This document shows, in pieces, positions 35,162-46,190 of a stretch of DNA of 64,000 nucleotides; the stretch's first letter is position 1; every line of letters starts with the position of its first letter. Source of the stretch: Streptomyces sp. NBC_00683 (GTDB lineage: Bacteria; Actinomycetota; Actinomycetes; Streptomycetales; Streptomycetaceae); the NCBI RefSeq assembly GCF_036226745.1, contig NZ_CP109013.1, forward strand, positions 5,146,001 to 5,210,000. The letters run 5' to 3'. Both the position numbers and the translations under genes were made by a program. Under the pieces are notes generated by a model. That model ran no database searches and was not told where the DNA came from. It worked only from the letters and a program-made list of their open reading frames with translations.

Positions 35162-35653
35162 ATGAGCACCACCCGGCAGCATCCGCCGGGCGGCCTCGGC
35201 CGCGAGCCGGACGGCAAGGGCGCTGCCTCTGCCGTACCTGCGGACCGGCAGTGGCGAACCCTCTCCCTGAAGCAGGCCAGTGGCATTGTGCCGATGGCCC
35301 GGGACTTCGCCCGGCAGGCCCTGCACGACTGGGGCTGGCTCCCGGCGTCCGGCGCCGATCGCCGTGCCGCCGCCGAGGACGTCCTTCTCGTCGTCTCCGA
35401 GCTCGTCACGAACGCCTGCCTGCACGCGGACGGTCCTGAGGAGCTCCGTATCGCCTGCTCGCCCAAAGTGCTGCGGGTGGAGGTCGTCGACCGCGGAGCG
35501 GGACAGCCGGCGCCGCGCACCCCGCACCGCGCGGGGCGGCCCGGCGGGCACGGCATGTTCATCGTCCAGCGGCTCTGCCTCGACTGGGGTGTCATGCGTA
35601 CGCCGGACGAACCGGGCAAGACCGTGTGGGCGGAGCTGGCGGCGCCCGCGTAG
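35162..35653 (+). CDS. ATP-binding anti-sigma regulatory factor (RsbW/HATPase_c-like)
   Basis: A 163-residue GHKL ATPase-fold protein. The N box is AAEDVLLVVSELVTNACLHA, G1 is EVVDRGAGQP and G2 is GRPGGHGMFIVQRL. Proteins of this size act as anti-sigma factors and kinases of STAS antagonists. With the STAS gene (200 bases upstream) and the divergent sigma factor it forms a partner-switching module. The ATG at 35162 has GAGGTGA upstream; a 12-bp hairpin follows at 35682-35704. Confidence 0.92.
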   Translation: MSTTRQHPPGGLGREPDGKGAASAVPADRQWRTLSLKQASGIVPMARDFARQALHDWGWLPASGADRRAAAEDVLLVVSELVTNACLHADGPEELRIACSPKVLRVEVVDRGAGQPAPRTPHRAGRPGGHGMFIVQRLCLDWGVMRTPDEPGKTVWAELAAPA

Positions 35654-35679
35654 CCCCTTTGCCTCCGCCCCGCCGTAGA

Positions 35680-35706
35680 AAGAGCGCGCCCGTCGGGCGC
35701 GCTCTT
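35680..35706 (+). terminator. Terminator of the anti-sigma factor gene
   Basis: GAGCGCGCCC (35682-35691), loop GTC, GGGCGCGCTC (35695-35704); two further A-T pairs extend the stem. Confidence 0.8.
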
Positions 35707-35774
35707 CGTCGTTCCCCGGCGGGTACCTACGCCGTTCCCCCGTGGGTGCGTCCCTGCTTCCGGGGGCTACGACG

Positions 35775-35809
35775 GAGGGCCGCCGCACCGGATCGGTGCG
35801 ACGGCCCTC
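35775..35809 (-). terminator. Terminator of the POT transporter gene
   Basis: GAGGGCCGcCGCACC (35775-35789) pairs with GGTGCGaCGGCCCTC (35795-35809), one mismatch, 20 bases past the transporter stop on the minus strand. Confidence 0.7.
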
Positions 35810-35828
35810 GGCAGGGGAGCAGTCCGTG

Positions 35829-37319
<1,491 letters not shown>

Positions 37320-37806
37320 GGTCGATCCTTGCTGGTCGGGACGCGTGCCTCGCGAGAGTGACGCGCCCGGTGGGGGGTAGCCGGCACCGGTACGGCTGCG
37401 CCCCACCCCCGACGCCTCAAGGGGATTCGCTCCGGCCGTCGGCTCCGCAGGGAGTCGGGGCGGAGTCGGGGGACCGACCGCACCGGGATCCACACCCGGT
37501 GCGCGTTTCTCGCACTCCGGGCCCGGCTCACAGGTCATTCACTGATCAGGGCCGGCATGAACCGGCCCGCACATAAAAGTGACCCTTGGCGCGAAACGCT
37601 GCCCAAAGGTCCTTCAGTAGTGCAACAGGCGTCGAGCCACCATACGACACGACACACGGGGATATGAAAGGACTTGAGACATGGATCACAGGTTGTGGTG
37701 GAACCAGAGTCACACATTCAAAGGAGGATGACCGATTCGTAACCCTGACCCGCAGGTCTCCATAAGCGCCTCACCTCGGGCGCCCTGTGCGGACTACCAT
37801 CACTGC
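37320..37806. other. 487-base divergent intergenic region with a possible leader ORF
   Basis: This separates the POT transporter and the response regulator. The left half is GC-rich leader of the transporter. The right half is lower in GC and holds a possible 16-codon ORF (37681-37731) with an AAGGA site. Its stop overlaps an ATG (37728) preceded by AAAGGAGG that opens only four codons. No longer gene is supported. Confidence 0.5.
37681..37731 (+). CDS. Possible 16-residue leader peptide upstream of the response regulator
   Basis: The ORF encodes MDHRLWWNQSHTFKGG, preceded by AAGGA with 8-base spacing. Its TGA overlaps ATG of a four-codon ORF (37728-37742), which has AAAGGAGG. Two adjacent tryptophans and a strong second ribosome site suggest a translated leader, but conservation was not tested. 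Confidence 0.3.
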   Translation: MDHRLWWNQSHTFKGG

Positions 37807-38484
37807 ATGACCCGTGTACTGCTCGCCGAGGACGACGCATCCATCTCGGAGCCTCTGGCCCGTGCCCTGCGTCGAGAGGGTTACGAGGTCGAGGTCCGCG
37901 AGGACGGCCCGACCGCACTCGACGCCGGGCTCCAGGGCGGCGTCGACCTGGTCGTGCTCGACCTGGGGCTGCCCGGGATGGACGGCCTGGAGGTCGCGCG
38001 GCGGCTGCGCGCCGACGGCCACGCCGTGCCGATCCTCGTGCTGACCGCGCGGGCCGACGAGGTGGACACCGTGGTCGGCCTGGACGCCGGAGCCGACGAC
38101 TACGTCACCAAGCCCTTCCGCCTCGCCGAGCTCCTCGCCCGGGTCCGTGCCCTGCTGCGCCGCGGCGCCACCGAATCCGCCCCGCAGCCCGCCACCCACG
38201 GGGTCAGGATCGACGTCGAGTCGCACCGGGCCTGGATGGGCGAGGAGGAACTCCAGCTCACCGCCAAGGAGTTCGACCTGCTGCGGGTCCTCGTCCGGGA
38301 CGCCGGCCGGGTCGTCACCCGCGACCAGCTGATGCGCGAGGTCTGGGACACCACCTGGTGGTCCTCCACGAAGACCCTCGACATGCACATCTCCTGGCTC
38401 CGCAAGAAGCTCGGCGACGACGCCGCCAATCCCCGTTACATCGCGACCGTCCGGGGCGTCGGCTTCCGCTTCGAGAAGAGCTGA
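37807..38484 (+). CDS. Response regulator, OmpR family
   Basis: A 225-residue two-component regulator. The receiver domain (1-115) has the acidic pair in LLAEDDAS, phospho-acceptor Asp in VVLDLGLPGMDG, and Lys in YVTKPF. The OmpR winged helix (130-225) contains LTAKEFDLLRVLVRDAGRVVTRDQLMREVWD and the closing RYIATVRGVGFRFE. It is followed 15 bases later by its histidine kinase gene. The signal is unknown. Confidence 0.96.
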   Translation: MTRVLLAEDDASISEPLARALRREGYEVEVREDGPTALDAGLQGGVDLVVLDLGLPGMDGLEVARRLRADGHAVPILVLTARADEVDTVVGLDAGADDYVTKPFRLAELLARVRALLRRGATESAPQPATHGVRIDVESHRAWMGEEELQLTAKEFDLLRVLVRDAGRVVTRDQLMREVWDTTWWSSTKTLDMHISWLRKKLGDDAANPRYIATVRGVGFRFEKS

Positions 38485-38499
38485 CGTACAGAAACACTC

Positions 38500-39765
38500 A
38501 TGCGCCGTCGACTGATCAACTCCACGCTCGCCGTGGTGCTCGTGGTGATTGCCGTCTTCGGCGTCTCCCTCGTCATCGTCGAGACCCGCACCATCAGCAA
38601 CAGCGCCCAGGAGAGCGTCGACTCCGAGGCGCTCCGGCTGATCAGCGTCGTCGAGAGCCGGCTGCTCGGCGAGGAGCGGATCACCCCCGCCGTGCTGTCC
38701 GAACAGGTCGACCCCAGCCGCTACGCACGGGTCGAGATCCCCGGGCGGCCCCCCATCGAGGTCGGCGAGCGCCCCGACGACAGCGTCATCCGCAGTACGG
38801 AGACGGGCGAGCAGGGCGAGAAGGTCACCGTCGAGGAGTCCCGCTCCGCCGTCACCCGTGAGGTCGGCCGGACCCTGCTCATCATCGGCGCGGTGGCGCT
38901 CCTCGCGATCGTCTCGGCCGTACTCCTCGCCGTACGCCAGGCCAACCGGCTGACCTCGCCGCTCACCGACCTCGCCGAGACGGCCGAACGCCTCGGTTCC
39001 GGCGATCCCCGCCCCCGGCACAAGCGGTACGGGGTGACGGAGCTGGACCGGGTCGCCGACGTCCTGGACGCCTCCGCCGAACGGATCGCCCGGATGCTGA
39101 CCGCGGAACGGCGTCTCGCAGCGGACGCCTCGCATCAGCTGCGCACCCCCCTGACCGCGCTCTCGATGCGGATCGAGGAGATCTCCGTCACCGACGACCC
39201 GGACACGGTGAAGGAGGAGGCGAGCATCGCGCTCACCCAGGTCGAGCGGCTCACGGACGTGGTGGAGCGGCTGCTGACCAACGCCCGGGACGCGCGTACG
39301 GGCTCCGCCGTCTTCTTCGATCTCGACGAGGTCGTCAAGCAGCAGCTCGAGGAGTGGCGCCCGGCCTACCGCAGCGCCGGCCGCGCCGTCGTCTGCTCGG
39401 GCAAGCACGGGCTGAAGGCGGTCGGCACTCCCGGTGCGGTCGCCCAGGTGCTCGCCGCACTCATCGAGAACTCACTGATGCACGGCGGCGGCACGGTCGC
39501 GCTGCGCACCCGTGTCACCGGCAACCAGGTCGTCATCGAGGTGACGGACGAGGGCCCCGGCGTCCCCGCCGACCTCGGGGCGCGGATCTTCGAGCGGACC
39601 ATCAGCGGCCGCAACTCCACCGGGATCGGCCTCGCCGTGGCCCGTGACCTCGCGGAGGCCGACGGCGGCCGGCTCGAACTGCTCCAGCAGCAGCCCCCGG
39701 TCTTCGCCCTCTTCCTCAGCCGGATCGCCCCGACCCGCAAGGAACAGGAGCGCCCGGTGCGCTGA
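38500..39765 (+). CDS. Sensor histidine kinase
   Basis: A 421-residue membrane kinase. Helix 1 is residues 8-28, an extracytoplasmic sensor of about 100 residues follows, and helix 2 is near residues 123-145 (LLIIGAVALLAIVSAVLLAV). Then come a HAMP domain, the H box DASHQLRTPLTALSMRIEEI, N box LIENSLMHGG, and G boxes VTDEGPGVP and STGIGLAVARDLAEADGG. It should phosphorylate the upstream OmpR-type regulator. It ends five bases from the convergent GtrA gene with no terminator visible. Confidence 0.95.
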   Translation: MRRRLINSTLAVVLVVIAVFGVSLVIVETRTISNSAQESVDSEALRLISVVESRLLGEERITPAVLSEQVDPSRYARVEIPGRPPIEVGERPDDSVIRSTETGEQGEKVTVEESRSAVTREVGRTLLIIGAVALLAIVSAVLLAVRQANRLTSPLTDLAETAERLGSGDPRPRHKRYGVTELDRVADVLDASAERIARMLTAERRLAADASHQLRTPLTALSMRIEEISVTDDPDTVKEEASIALTQVERLTDVVERLLTNARDARTGSAVFFDLDEVVKQQLEEWRPAYRSAGRAVVCSGKHGLKAVGTPGAVAQVLAALIENSLMHGGGTVALRTRVTGNQVVIEVTDEGPGVPADLGARIFERTISGRNSTGIGLAVARDLAEADGGRLELLQQQPPVFALFLSRIAPTRKEQERPVR

Positions 39766-39770
39766 GCGCC

Positions 39771-40289
39771 TCAGGGGTGTACGGGGTCGGGCGCTACTTC
39801 GTCGGCGGCTTGTCGCTGCTCCAGAAATCGTTCCGCGTTCAGCACGGCCTCCTCGGCGGGCAGCGCCTTGAACACCCAGGTGCGGTACGACCAGAAGCGG
39901 AACAGGGTGGCGACCCCGATCCCGACGATCTTGAAGACATTGCTCTGCACCGGGCTGTTCCACCCGAAGCCGTACGTCGCCGCGTACAGCACACCGTTCT
40001 CGATCACCGCACCCGCGGCGCTGAACAGCAGGAAGAGCATCAGCTCCCGGGTCCGGCCGGACTTGTCGCGGTCCCGGTAGGTCCAGTAACGGAAGCCGAT
40101 GTAGTTGAAGAGGATGGCGACGAACGTGGCCAGGACACTGGCCCGGACCACCTGGAGGTCCGTGGTGTGCCGGACCAGGTTGAAGACCGCGATGTTGACC
40201 AGCAGGCCCAGAGCGCCGACCGCGCCGAACTTGGCGACCTCCCGGGCAAGCAGATCAAGCCGGGCCCGCAGTGCGCCCCGTTCGCTCAT
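39771..40289 (-). CDS. GtrA-family membrane protein
   Basis: A 172-residue protein with four membrane helices typical of GtrA: KFGAVGALGLLVNIAVFNLV, ASVLATFVAILFNYIGFRYWTYRD, LMLFLLFSAAGAVIENGVLY and VFKIVGIGVATLFRFWSYRTWVF. The FNYIGFRYWTYRDRDKSGR loop is conserved in the family. GtrA proteins help flip or modify polyprenyl-linked sugars. It may serve the envelope-glycan genes nearby. ATG start at 40289. Confidence 0.93.
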   Translation of the reverse strand: MSERGALRARLDLLAREVAKFGAVGALGLLVNIAVFNLVRHTTDLQVVRASVLATFVAILFNYIGFRYWTYRDRDKSGRTRELMLFLLFSAAGAVIENGVLYAATYGFGWNSPVQSNVFKIVGIGVATLFRFWSYRTWVFKALPAEEAVLNAERFLEQRQAADEVAPDPVHP

Positions 40290-40454
40290 GATGATCGCTC
40301 AGCCCCGTCCGTTCGGTATTCGTCAACCCGGCCATGCTAACCAGCCCTCCCGTGTGATGCCTGTGCGCTGCCGGTGAGGTGTGGCGAGGCTGTGACGAGG
40401 GCCTGTGACCGGAGAGGGTGGGGGAAGCCCCGGCGCGCCGGATACCCTGGACGC

Positions 40455-41606
40455 GTGACGTTCCCGGTAGTCGGCATGGTCGGCGGCGGTCAGCTCGCCC
40501 GTATGACCCACGAGGCGGGCATCCCCCTCGGCCTCAAGTTCAAGCTCCTCAGTGACACCCCTCAGGATTCGGCAGCCCAGGTGGTGAGCGAAGTCGTCAT
40601 CGGCGACTATCGCGACCTGGAGACGCTGCGCGCCTTCGCGCGCGGCTGCGACGTGATCACCTTCGATCACGAGCATGTGCCGACCGAGCATCTGCGGGCC
40701 CTGGAGGCGGACGGCATTCCCGTCCGCCCCGGCCCCGACGCGCTGGTGCACGCCCAGGACAAGGGGGTGATGCGCGCGAAGCTCACGGAGATCGGCGCGC
40801 CCTGCCCCCGCCACCGCATCGTGGCGGACCCGGCGGACGCCGCGGCGTTCGCCGAGGAGGCCGGGGGCTTCCCCGTCATCCTCAAAACGGTCCGCGGCGG
40901 CTACGACGGCAAGGGCGTGTGGGTGGTCCGCTCCGAGGCGGACGCCGCCGAGCCGTTCCGCGCCGGTGTCCCCGTCCTCGCCGAGGAGAAGGTCGACTTC
41001 GTACGGGAGCTGGCGGCCAACATCGTCCGCTCGCCGCACGGCCAGGCCGTCGCCTACCCGGTCGTCGAGTCCATCCAGGTCGACGGCGTCTGCGACACGG
41101 TCATCGCCCCGGCCCCCGACCTGGACGAGCGGCTGGCCGGAGAGGCCCAGCAGCTCGCGCTGCGGATCGCCGCGGAGCTCGGCGTGGTCGGCCACCTCGC
41201 GGTCGAGCTGTTCGAGACCCGAAGCGACGACGGGACCCCCGGGATTCTCGTGAACGAACTGGCGATGCGCCCGCACAACTCCGGGCACTGGACCCAGGAC
41301 GGCGCGATCACCTCCCAGTTCGCCAACCACGTGCGGGCCGTCCTGGACCTCCCGCTCGGCGACCCGCGCCCGCGCGCCACCTGGACGGTCATGTGCAACG
41401 TCCTGGGCGGCGACTACCCGGACATGTACCAGGCGTACCTGCACTGCATGGCCCGCGACCCGCAGCTCAAGATCCACATGTACGGCAAGGACGTGAAGCC
41501 CGGCCGCAAGGTCGGCCACGTCAACACCTACGGCGACGACCTGGCGGACGTGCGGGAGCGCGCCCGGCACGCGGCCGACTACCTGCGAGGAACAATCACC
41601 GAATGA
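40455..41606 (+). CDS. purK: 5-(Carboxyamino)imidazole ribonucleotide synthase
   Basis: A 383-residue ATP-grasp enzyme that carboxylates aminoimidazole ribonucleotide with ATP and bicarbonate in purine synthesis. Motifs: [11 protein letters not shown] at the N-terminus, [20 protein letters not shown] in the ATP-grasp core, VEKxD-type [14 protein letters not shown], and [14 protein letters not shown]. The GTG at 40455 is the natural start. The stop overlaps purE (ATGA), so both enzymes are made together. Confidence 0.97.
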   Translation: MTFPVVGMVGGGQLARMTHEAGIPLGLKFKLLSDTPQDSAAQVVSEVVIGDYRDLETLRAFARGCDVITFDHEHVPTEHLRALEADGIPVRPGPDALVHAQDKGVMRAKLTEIGAPCPRHRIVADPADAAAFAEEAGGFPVILKTVRGGYDGKGVWVVRSEADAAEPFRAGVPVLAEEKVDFVRELAANIVRSPHGQAVAYPVVESIQVDGVCDTVIAPAPDLDERLAGEAQQLALRIAAELGVVGHLAVELFETRSDDGTPGILVNELAMRPHNSGHWTQDGAITSQFANHVRAVLDLPLGDPRPRATWTVMCNVLGGDYPDMYQAYLHCMARDPQLKIHMYGKDVKPGRKVGHVNTYGDDLADVRERARHAADYLRGTITE

Positions 41607-42139
41607 CTTCCCCCGGTACCGCCCCTGTCATCGGCATCGTCATGGGCTCGGACTCCGACTGGCCCGTCATGGAAGCGGCCGCGAAGGCACTCGACGAGTT
41701 CGAGATCCCCTACGAGGTCGACGTCGTCTCCGCCCACCGCATGCCGCGCGAGATGGTCGCGTACGGCGAGCAGGCGGCGGACCGCGGCCTGAAGGCGATC
41801 ATCGCGGGCGCCGGGGGAGCGGCCCACCTGCCCGGCATGCTCGCCTCCGTCACCCCTCTGCCCGTCATCGGCGTGCCCGTCCCGCTGAAGTACCTGGACG
41901 GCATGGACAGCCTGCTCTCCATCGTGCAGATGCCGGCCGGGGTCCCCGTCGCCACCGTCTCGGTCGGCGGCGCACGCAACGCGGGACTGCTCGCGGCCCG
42001 GATCCTCGCCGCCCACGACAGTGAGCTGCTGGCGCGGATGAAGGACTTCCAGCAGGAGCTGAACGACCAGGCGACGGAGAAGGGCAAACGCCTCCGGGCC
42101 AAGGTCGAGGGCTCGGACTCGTTCGGCTTCGGGAAGTAG
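41603..42139 (+). CDS. purE: 5-(Carboxyamino)imidazole ribonucleotide mutase
   Basis: A 178-residue class I PurE, which moves the carboxyl group of N5-CAIR to C4 giving CAIR. The signature [24 protein letters not shown] holds the nucleotide-binding Ser-Asp pair. VSAHRMP contains the catalytic histidine, and [16 protein letters not shown] and [20 protein letters not shown] complete the fold. The start overlaps the stop of purK, and the dipeptidase gene follows after 8 bases. Confidence 0.97.
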   Translation: MTSPGTAPVIGIVMGSDSDWPVMEAAAKALDEFEIPYEVDVVSAHRMPREMVAYGEQAADRGLKAIIAGAGGAAHLPGMLASVTPLPVIGVPVPLKYLDGMDSLLSIVQMPAGVPVATVSVGGARNAGLLAARILAAHDSELLARMKDFQQELNDQATEKGKRLRAKVEGSDSFGFGK

Positions 42140-42147
42140 GCGCCCCC

Positions 42148-43341
42148 ATGGACAACCTGGACCGTGCCCGGCTGCTCCTCGCCGAGAACCCCGTCGTCGA
42201 CGGCCACAACGACCTCCCCTGGGCCCTGCGCGAACAGGTCGGCTACGACCTGGACGCCCGCGACATCGCGACCGACCAGACCGGCGCCCTGCACACCGAC
42301 ATCCCGCGCCTGCGGGCCGGCGGCGTCGGCGCCCAGTTCTGGTCCGTGTACGTCTCCACCCGTCTGACCGGTGACGACGCGGTCAGCGCCACGCTGGAGC
42401 AGATCGACGTGGTCGCCGAGCTGCTGGAACGCCACCCGGCGGACCTGCGGCGCGCCCTGACCGCCGACGACATGGAGAAGGCCCGCGCCGAGGGGCGTAT
42501 CGCGTCCCTGATGGGCGCCGAGGGCGGCCACTCCATCAACAACTCCCTGGGCACCCTGCGCGCCCTGCACACCCTCGGCGTCCGCTACATGACGCTGACG
42601 CACAACGACAACACCGACTGGGCGGACTCGGCGACCGACTCCGCGCAGGTCGGCGGCCTGTCGGAGTTCGGCCGCGAGGTCGTCCGGGAGATGAACCGCA
42701 TCGGGATGCTGGTCGACCTCTCGCACGTGGCGGCGACCACGATGCGCGACGCGCTCGCCACCTCCGTCGCGCCGGTGATCTTCTCGCACTCCTCCGCCCG
42801 GGCGGTCTGCAACCACCCGCGCAACATCCCCGACGACGTGCTGCGGATGCTCGCGGCCAACGGCGGTGTGGCCATGGCGACCTTCGTGCCGAAGTTCGTC
42901 CTGCCGGCAGCCGTCGACTGGACGCTCGCCGCCGACCGCAACATGCGGGAGCACGGTCTGCACCACCTGGACACGACCGCGGCGGCGATGCGGATCCACG
43001 CGGACTTCGAGGCGGTCCACCCGCGCCCGATGGCCACGGTGTCGACGATCGCCGACCACCTCGACCACATGCGTGAGATCGCCGGGATCGACCACATCGG
43101 CATCGGCGGCGACTACGACGGCACGGCGTTCCTGCCGGCGGGCCTGGAGGACGTCTCCGGCTACCCGAACCTGATCGCCGAGCTGCTCACCCGGGGCTGG
43201 TCGGACACCGACCTCGCCAAGCTGACCTGGCAGAACGCCGTACGGGTCCTGCGGGACGCGGAAGCGGTCTCCCGCGACCTCGGCGCACGGCGCGGCCCCT
43301 CCCACGCGACGATCGACGAGCTGGACGGCCCCGCGGTGTAG
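42148..43341 (+). CDS. M19-family dipeptidase (renal dipeptidase-like)
   Basis: A 397-residue zinc dipeptidase cleaving dipeptides, possibly including D-amino acid or dehydropeptide substrates. Zinc ligands are visible in [30 protein letters not shown] and [11 protein letters not shown], with GGDYDG near residue 320. No signal peptide is present, so it is cytoplasmic. It follows purE by 8 bases and is probably cotranscribed with purK-purE, though no metabolic link is obvious. Confidence 0.93.
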   Translation: MDNLDRARLLLAENPVVDGHNDLPWALREQVGYDLDARDIATDQTGALHTDIPRLRAGGVGAQFWSVYVSTRLTGDDAVSATLEQIDVVAELLERHPADLRRALTADDMEKARAEGRIASLMGAEGGHSINNSLGTLRALHTLGVRYMTLTHNDNTDWADSATDSAQVGGLSEFGREVVREMNRIGMLVDLSHVAATTMRDALATSVAPVIFSHSSARAVCNHPRNIPDDVLRMLAANGGVAMATFVPKFVLPAAVDWTLAADRNMREHGLHHLDTTAAAMRIHADFEAVHPRPMATVSTIADHLDHMREIAGIDHIGIGGDYDGTAFLPAGLEDVSGYPNLIAELLTRGWSDTDLAKLTWQNAVRVLRDAEAVSRDLGARRGPSHATIDELDGPAV

Positions 43342-43410
43342 CCGCGCCGAACGCCGGGCGGGCCGCATCGGGCCCGTCCGGCGGCCGCACCCGAACACCC
43401 TGGCCGAGCC

Positions 43411-43440
43411 GGATCAGGCCCGTCCGGCGTTTGAGGACAG
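43411..43440 (+). repeat. Copy of a Streptomyces intergenic repeat (GTCCGGCGTTTGAGGAC type)
   Basis: The string CCCGTCCGGCGTTTGAGGAC occurs between the convergent dipeptidase and UDP-glucose dehydrogenase genes, with a partial copy (GGGCCCGTCCGGCGGCCGC) at 43373-43387. From memory this short motif recurs many times downstream of genes in Streptomyces genomes. Confidence 0.5.
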
Positions 43441-43488
43441 GACGACCACCGGGCGGAACCGGTCAACCCGCCCCCGCCCCGCCAGGCG

Positions 43489-44832
43489 TTACGCCTTCGG
43501 CCTGCCCATGGCGCGGTACGTCCACCCCGCCTCACGCCACACCGCCGGGTCCAGCGCGTTGCGGCCGTCCAGGATGATCCGGCGCCCCGCGACCTCGCCC
43601 AGCGCCGCCGGGTCCAGCTCGCGGAACTCGCGCCACTCCGTCAGGTGCAGCACCACATCCGCGCCGCGCACCGCGTCCAGCGCGGTGTCCGCGTAGGCGA
43701 GGGTGGGGAAGAGCCGCCGGGCGTTGTCCATGCCCTTCGGGTCGAAGACCGTGACCTGGCCGCCCTGCAGATGGATCTGCCCGGCCACGTTCAGGGCCGG
43801 CGAGTCCCGTACGTCGTCCGAGTCCGGCTTGAACGTCGCGCCCAGCACCGCGACGCGCTGTCCGAGGAACGAGCCCCCGCCCACCGCCTCGCGGGCGAGC
43901 TCGACCATGTGCCCGCGACGGCGCATGTTGATGGAGTCGACCTCGCGCAGGAACGTCAGCGCCTGGTCCGCGCCCAGCTCACCGGCGCGCGCCATGAACG
44001 CCCGGATGTCCTTCGGCAGACAGCCACCGCCGAACCCGATCCCGGCCCGCAGGAACTTCTTCCCGATCCGCTCGTCGTGGCCGATCGCCTCGGCCAGCTT
44101 CACCACGTCGCCGTCGGCGGCCTCGCAGACCTCCGCCATCGCGTTGATGAAGGAGATCTTGGTCGCCAGGAACGAGTTCGCCGAGGTCTTCACCAGCTCG
44201 GCGGTGGGGAAGTCCGTCACCACGAACGGCGAGCCCTCTCCGACCGGCCCCGCGTACACCTCGCGCAGCAGCTTCTCGGCCCGCTCGCTCTCCACCCCGA
44301 CGACGATCCGGTCCGGGTGCAGGGTGTCGTTCACCGCGAAGCCCTCGCGCAGGAACTCCGGGTTCCAGGCCAGCTCCGCATCCGTGCCCACCGGCGACAG
44401 CTCGGCCAGCCGTGCCGCCAGCCGGGCGGCGGAACCCACCGGGACGGTGGACTTCCCGACCACCAGCGCGGGCCGCTTCAGCTGCGGGGCCAGGGACTCG
44501 AAGGCGCTGTCCACGTAACTCATGTCGCACGCGTACTCGCCGTGCTTCTGCGGAGTGTTCACGCAGACGAAGTGCACATCGCCGAAGTCGCCGACCTCCT
44601 CCCAGGAGGTGGTGAACCGCAGCCGGCCGCTGGAGCCCTCGATACCCGCGACGTGCTTCTGCAGGATCTCCTCGAGCCCCGGCTCGTACATCGGCACCCT
44701 GCCCGCCGAGAGCATCTCGATCTTCTCAGGCACGACATCGAGTCCGAGGACTTCGAAGCCCAGCTCAGCCATGGCCGCGGCATGGGTGGCGCCGAGGTAG
44801 CCGGTGCCGATCACAGTGATCCTGAGGGCCAT
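43489..44832 (-). CDS. UDP-glucose/GDP-mannose dehydrogenase family protein
   Basis: A 447-residue NAD-dependent nucleotide-sugar dehydrogenase, most likely oxidising UDP-glucose to UDP-glucuronate. N-terminal Rossmann motif ITVIGTGYLGATHAAAMAELG, central dimerisation helix, catalytic cysteine in GIGFGGGCLPKDIRAF, and C-terminal domain with LGATFKPDSDDVRDSPAL. It supplies uronic-acid sugar for envelope polymers and sits beside the LCP-rich region. ATG start at 44832. UDP-glucose specificity is inferred from overall length and motifs. Confidence 0.94.
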   Translation of the reverse strand: MALRITVIGTGYLGATHAAAMAELGFEVLGLDVVPEKIEMLSAGRVPMYEPGLEEILQKHVAGIEGSSGRLRFTTSWEEVGDFGDVHFVCVNTPQKHGEYACDMSYVDSAFESLAPQLKRPALVVGKSTVPVGSAARLAARLAELSPVGTDAELAWNPEFLREGFAVNDTLHPDRIVVGVESERAEKLLREVYAGPVGEGSPFVVTDFPTAELVKTSANSFLATKISFINAMAEVCEAADGDVVKLAEAIGHDERIGKKFLRAGIGFGGGCLPKDIRAFMARAGELGADQALTFLREVDSINMRRRGHMVELAREAVGGGSFLGQRVAVLGATFKPDSDDVRDSPALNVAGQIHLQGGQVTVFDPKGMDNARRLFPTLAYADTALDAVRGADVVLHLTEWREFRELDPAALGEVAGRRIILDGRNALDPAVWREAGWTYRAMGRPKA

Positions 44833-44968
44833 GGGTGCTCCTGAACGATGCGGACAGACGTGCGGAGCCGAGCATAACCGGGCCTGCCGAAACCTCGTTT
44901 TGCGGCTGTCGGCAAGCTCACGTGCCCCGCCCGTATGCCGGGTCGGGGCCGGGCCACTAAAATTGGGT

Positions 44969-44980
44969 TACTTAACAGTA
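44969..44980. promoter_or_regulatory. AT-rich inverted repeat upstream of the acyl-CoA dehydrogenase
   Basis: TACT-TAAC-AGTA lies in an unusually AT-rich patch (44956-44990) about 30 bases before the acyl-CoA dehydrogenase start. TetR-type repressors of fatty-acid degradation use comparable sites; this is inference. Confidence 0.4.
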
Positions 44981-45006
44981 GTTAGCATCCTTGGGGAGTG
45001 AACGTC

Positions 45007-46164
45007 TTGGCGGGTTCGACCGACTTCGACCTCTACCGTCCGGCCGAGGAGCACGACATGCTCCGCGAGACGATCCGTTCGCTCGCCGAGGCAAAGATCG
45101 CCCCGTTCGCCGCCGAGGTGGACGAGGAGGCCCGCTTCCCGCAGGAGGCCCTGGACGCCCTGGTCGCCTCCGACCTCCACGCGGTCCACGTCCCGGAGGA
45201 GTACGGCGGCGCGGGCGCCGACGCGCTCGCCACGGTCATCGTGATCGAGGAGGTGGCCCGCGCCTGCGCGTCCTCCTCCCTCATCCCGGCCGTGAACAAG
45301 CTCGGCTCGCTCCCGGTGATCCTCTCCGGCTCCGAGGACCTCAAGAAGAAGTACCTGGGCCCGCTCGCCAAGGGCGACGCGATGTTCTCGTACGCCCTGT
45401 CCGAGCCGGACGCCGGCTCCGACGCGGCGGGCATGAAGACCAAGGCCGTCCGCGACGGCGACTTCTGGGTCCTCAACGGTGTGAAGCGCTGGATCACCAA
45501 CGCCGGCGTCTCCGACTACTACACGGTCATGGCCGTCACCGACCCGACCAAGCGCTCCAAGGGCATCTCGGCGTTCGTCGTCGAGAAGGCGGACGAGGGT
45601 GTCTCCTTCGGCGCCCCGGAGAAGAAGCTCGGCATCAAGGGCTCCCCGACGCGCGAGGTCTACCTCGACAACGTCCGCATCCCCGCCGACCGCATGATCG
45701 GCGAGGAGGGCACCGGCTTCGCCACGGCGATGAAGACCCTGGACCACACCCGCATCACGATCGCGGCCCAGGCACTCGGCATCGCGCAGGGCGCCCTCGA
45801 CTACGCCAAGGGCTATGTCCAGGAGCGCAAGCAGTTCGGCAAGCCGATCGGCGACTTCCAGGGCATCCAGTTCATGCTCGCCGACATGGCGATGAAGCTG
45901 GAGGCGGCCCGCCAGCTCACCTACGCGGCGGCGGCCAAGTCCGAGCGCCTCGACGGCGACCTGACCTTCTTCGGCGCCGCGGCCAAGTGCTTCGCCTCCG
46001 ACGTCGCCATGGAGGTCACCACGGACGCCGTCCAGCTGCTCGGCGGCTACGGCTACACGCGGGACTACCCGGTGGAGCGCATGATGCGCGACGCGAAGAT
46101 CACCCAGATCTACGAGGGCACGAACCAGGTCCAGCGCATCGTCATGGCCCGCAACCTGCCGTAA
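45007..46164 (+). CDS. Acyl-CoA dehydrogenase
   Basis: A 385-residue FAD enzyme performing the first oxidation of fatty acyl-CoA beta-oxidation or branched-chain degradation. FAD/substrate motifs YALSEPDAGSDAAGMKTKA and RWITNAGVSDYYTVMAV, and the catalytic base Glu in QIYEGTNQVQRIVMARNL. I prefer TTG 45007: GGGGAG (44993-44998) gives it an 8-base spacing, whereas GTG 44998 overlaps that ribosome site; the latter would add three residues. Divergent from the UDP-glucose dehydrogenase gene. Confidence 0.94.
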   Translation: MAGSTDFDLYRPAEEHDMLRETIRSLAEAKIAPFAAEVDEEARFPQEALDALVASDLHAVHVPEEYGGAGADALATVIVIEEVARACASSSLIPAVNKLGSLPVILSGSEDLKKKYLGPLAKGDAMFSYALSEPDAGSDAAGMKTKAVRDGDFWVLNGVKRWITNAGVSDYYTVMAVTDPTKRSKGISAFVVEKADEGVSFGAPEKKLGIKGSPTREVYLDNVRIPADRMIGEEGTGFATAMKTLDHTRITIAAQALGIAQGALDYAKGYVQERKQFGKPIGDFQGIQFMLADMAMKLEAARQLTYAAAAKSERLDGDLTFFGAAAKCFASDVAMEVTTDAVQLLGGYGYTRDYPVERMMRDAKITQIYEGTNQVQRIVMARNLP

Positions 46165-46190
46165 CCGCCTGCTCTCGGCGCACACCGCAC

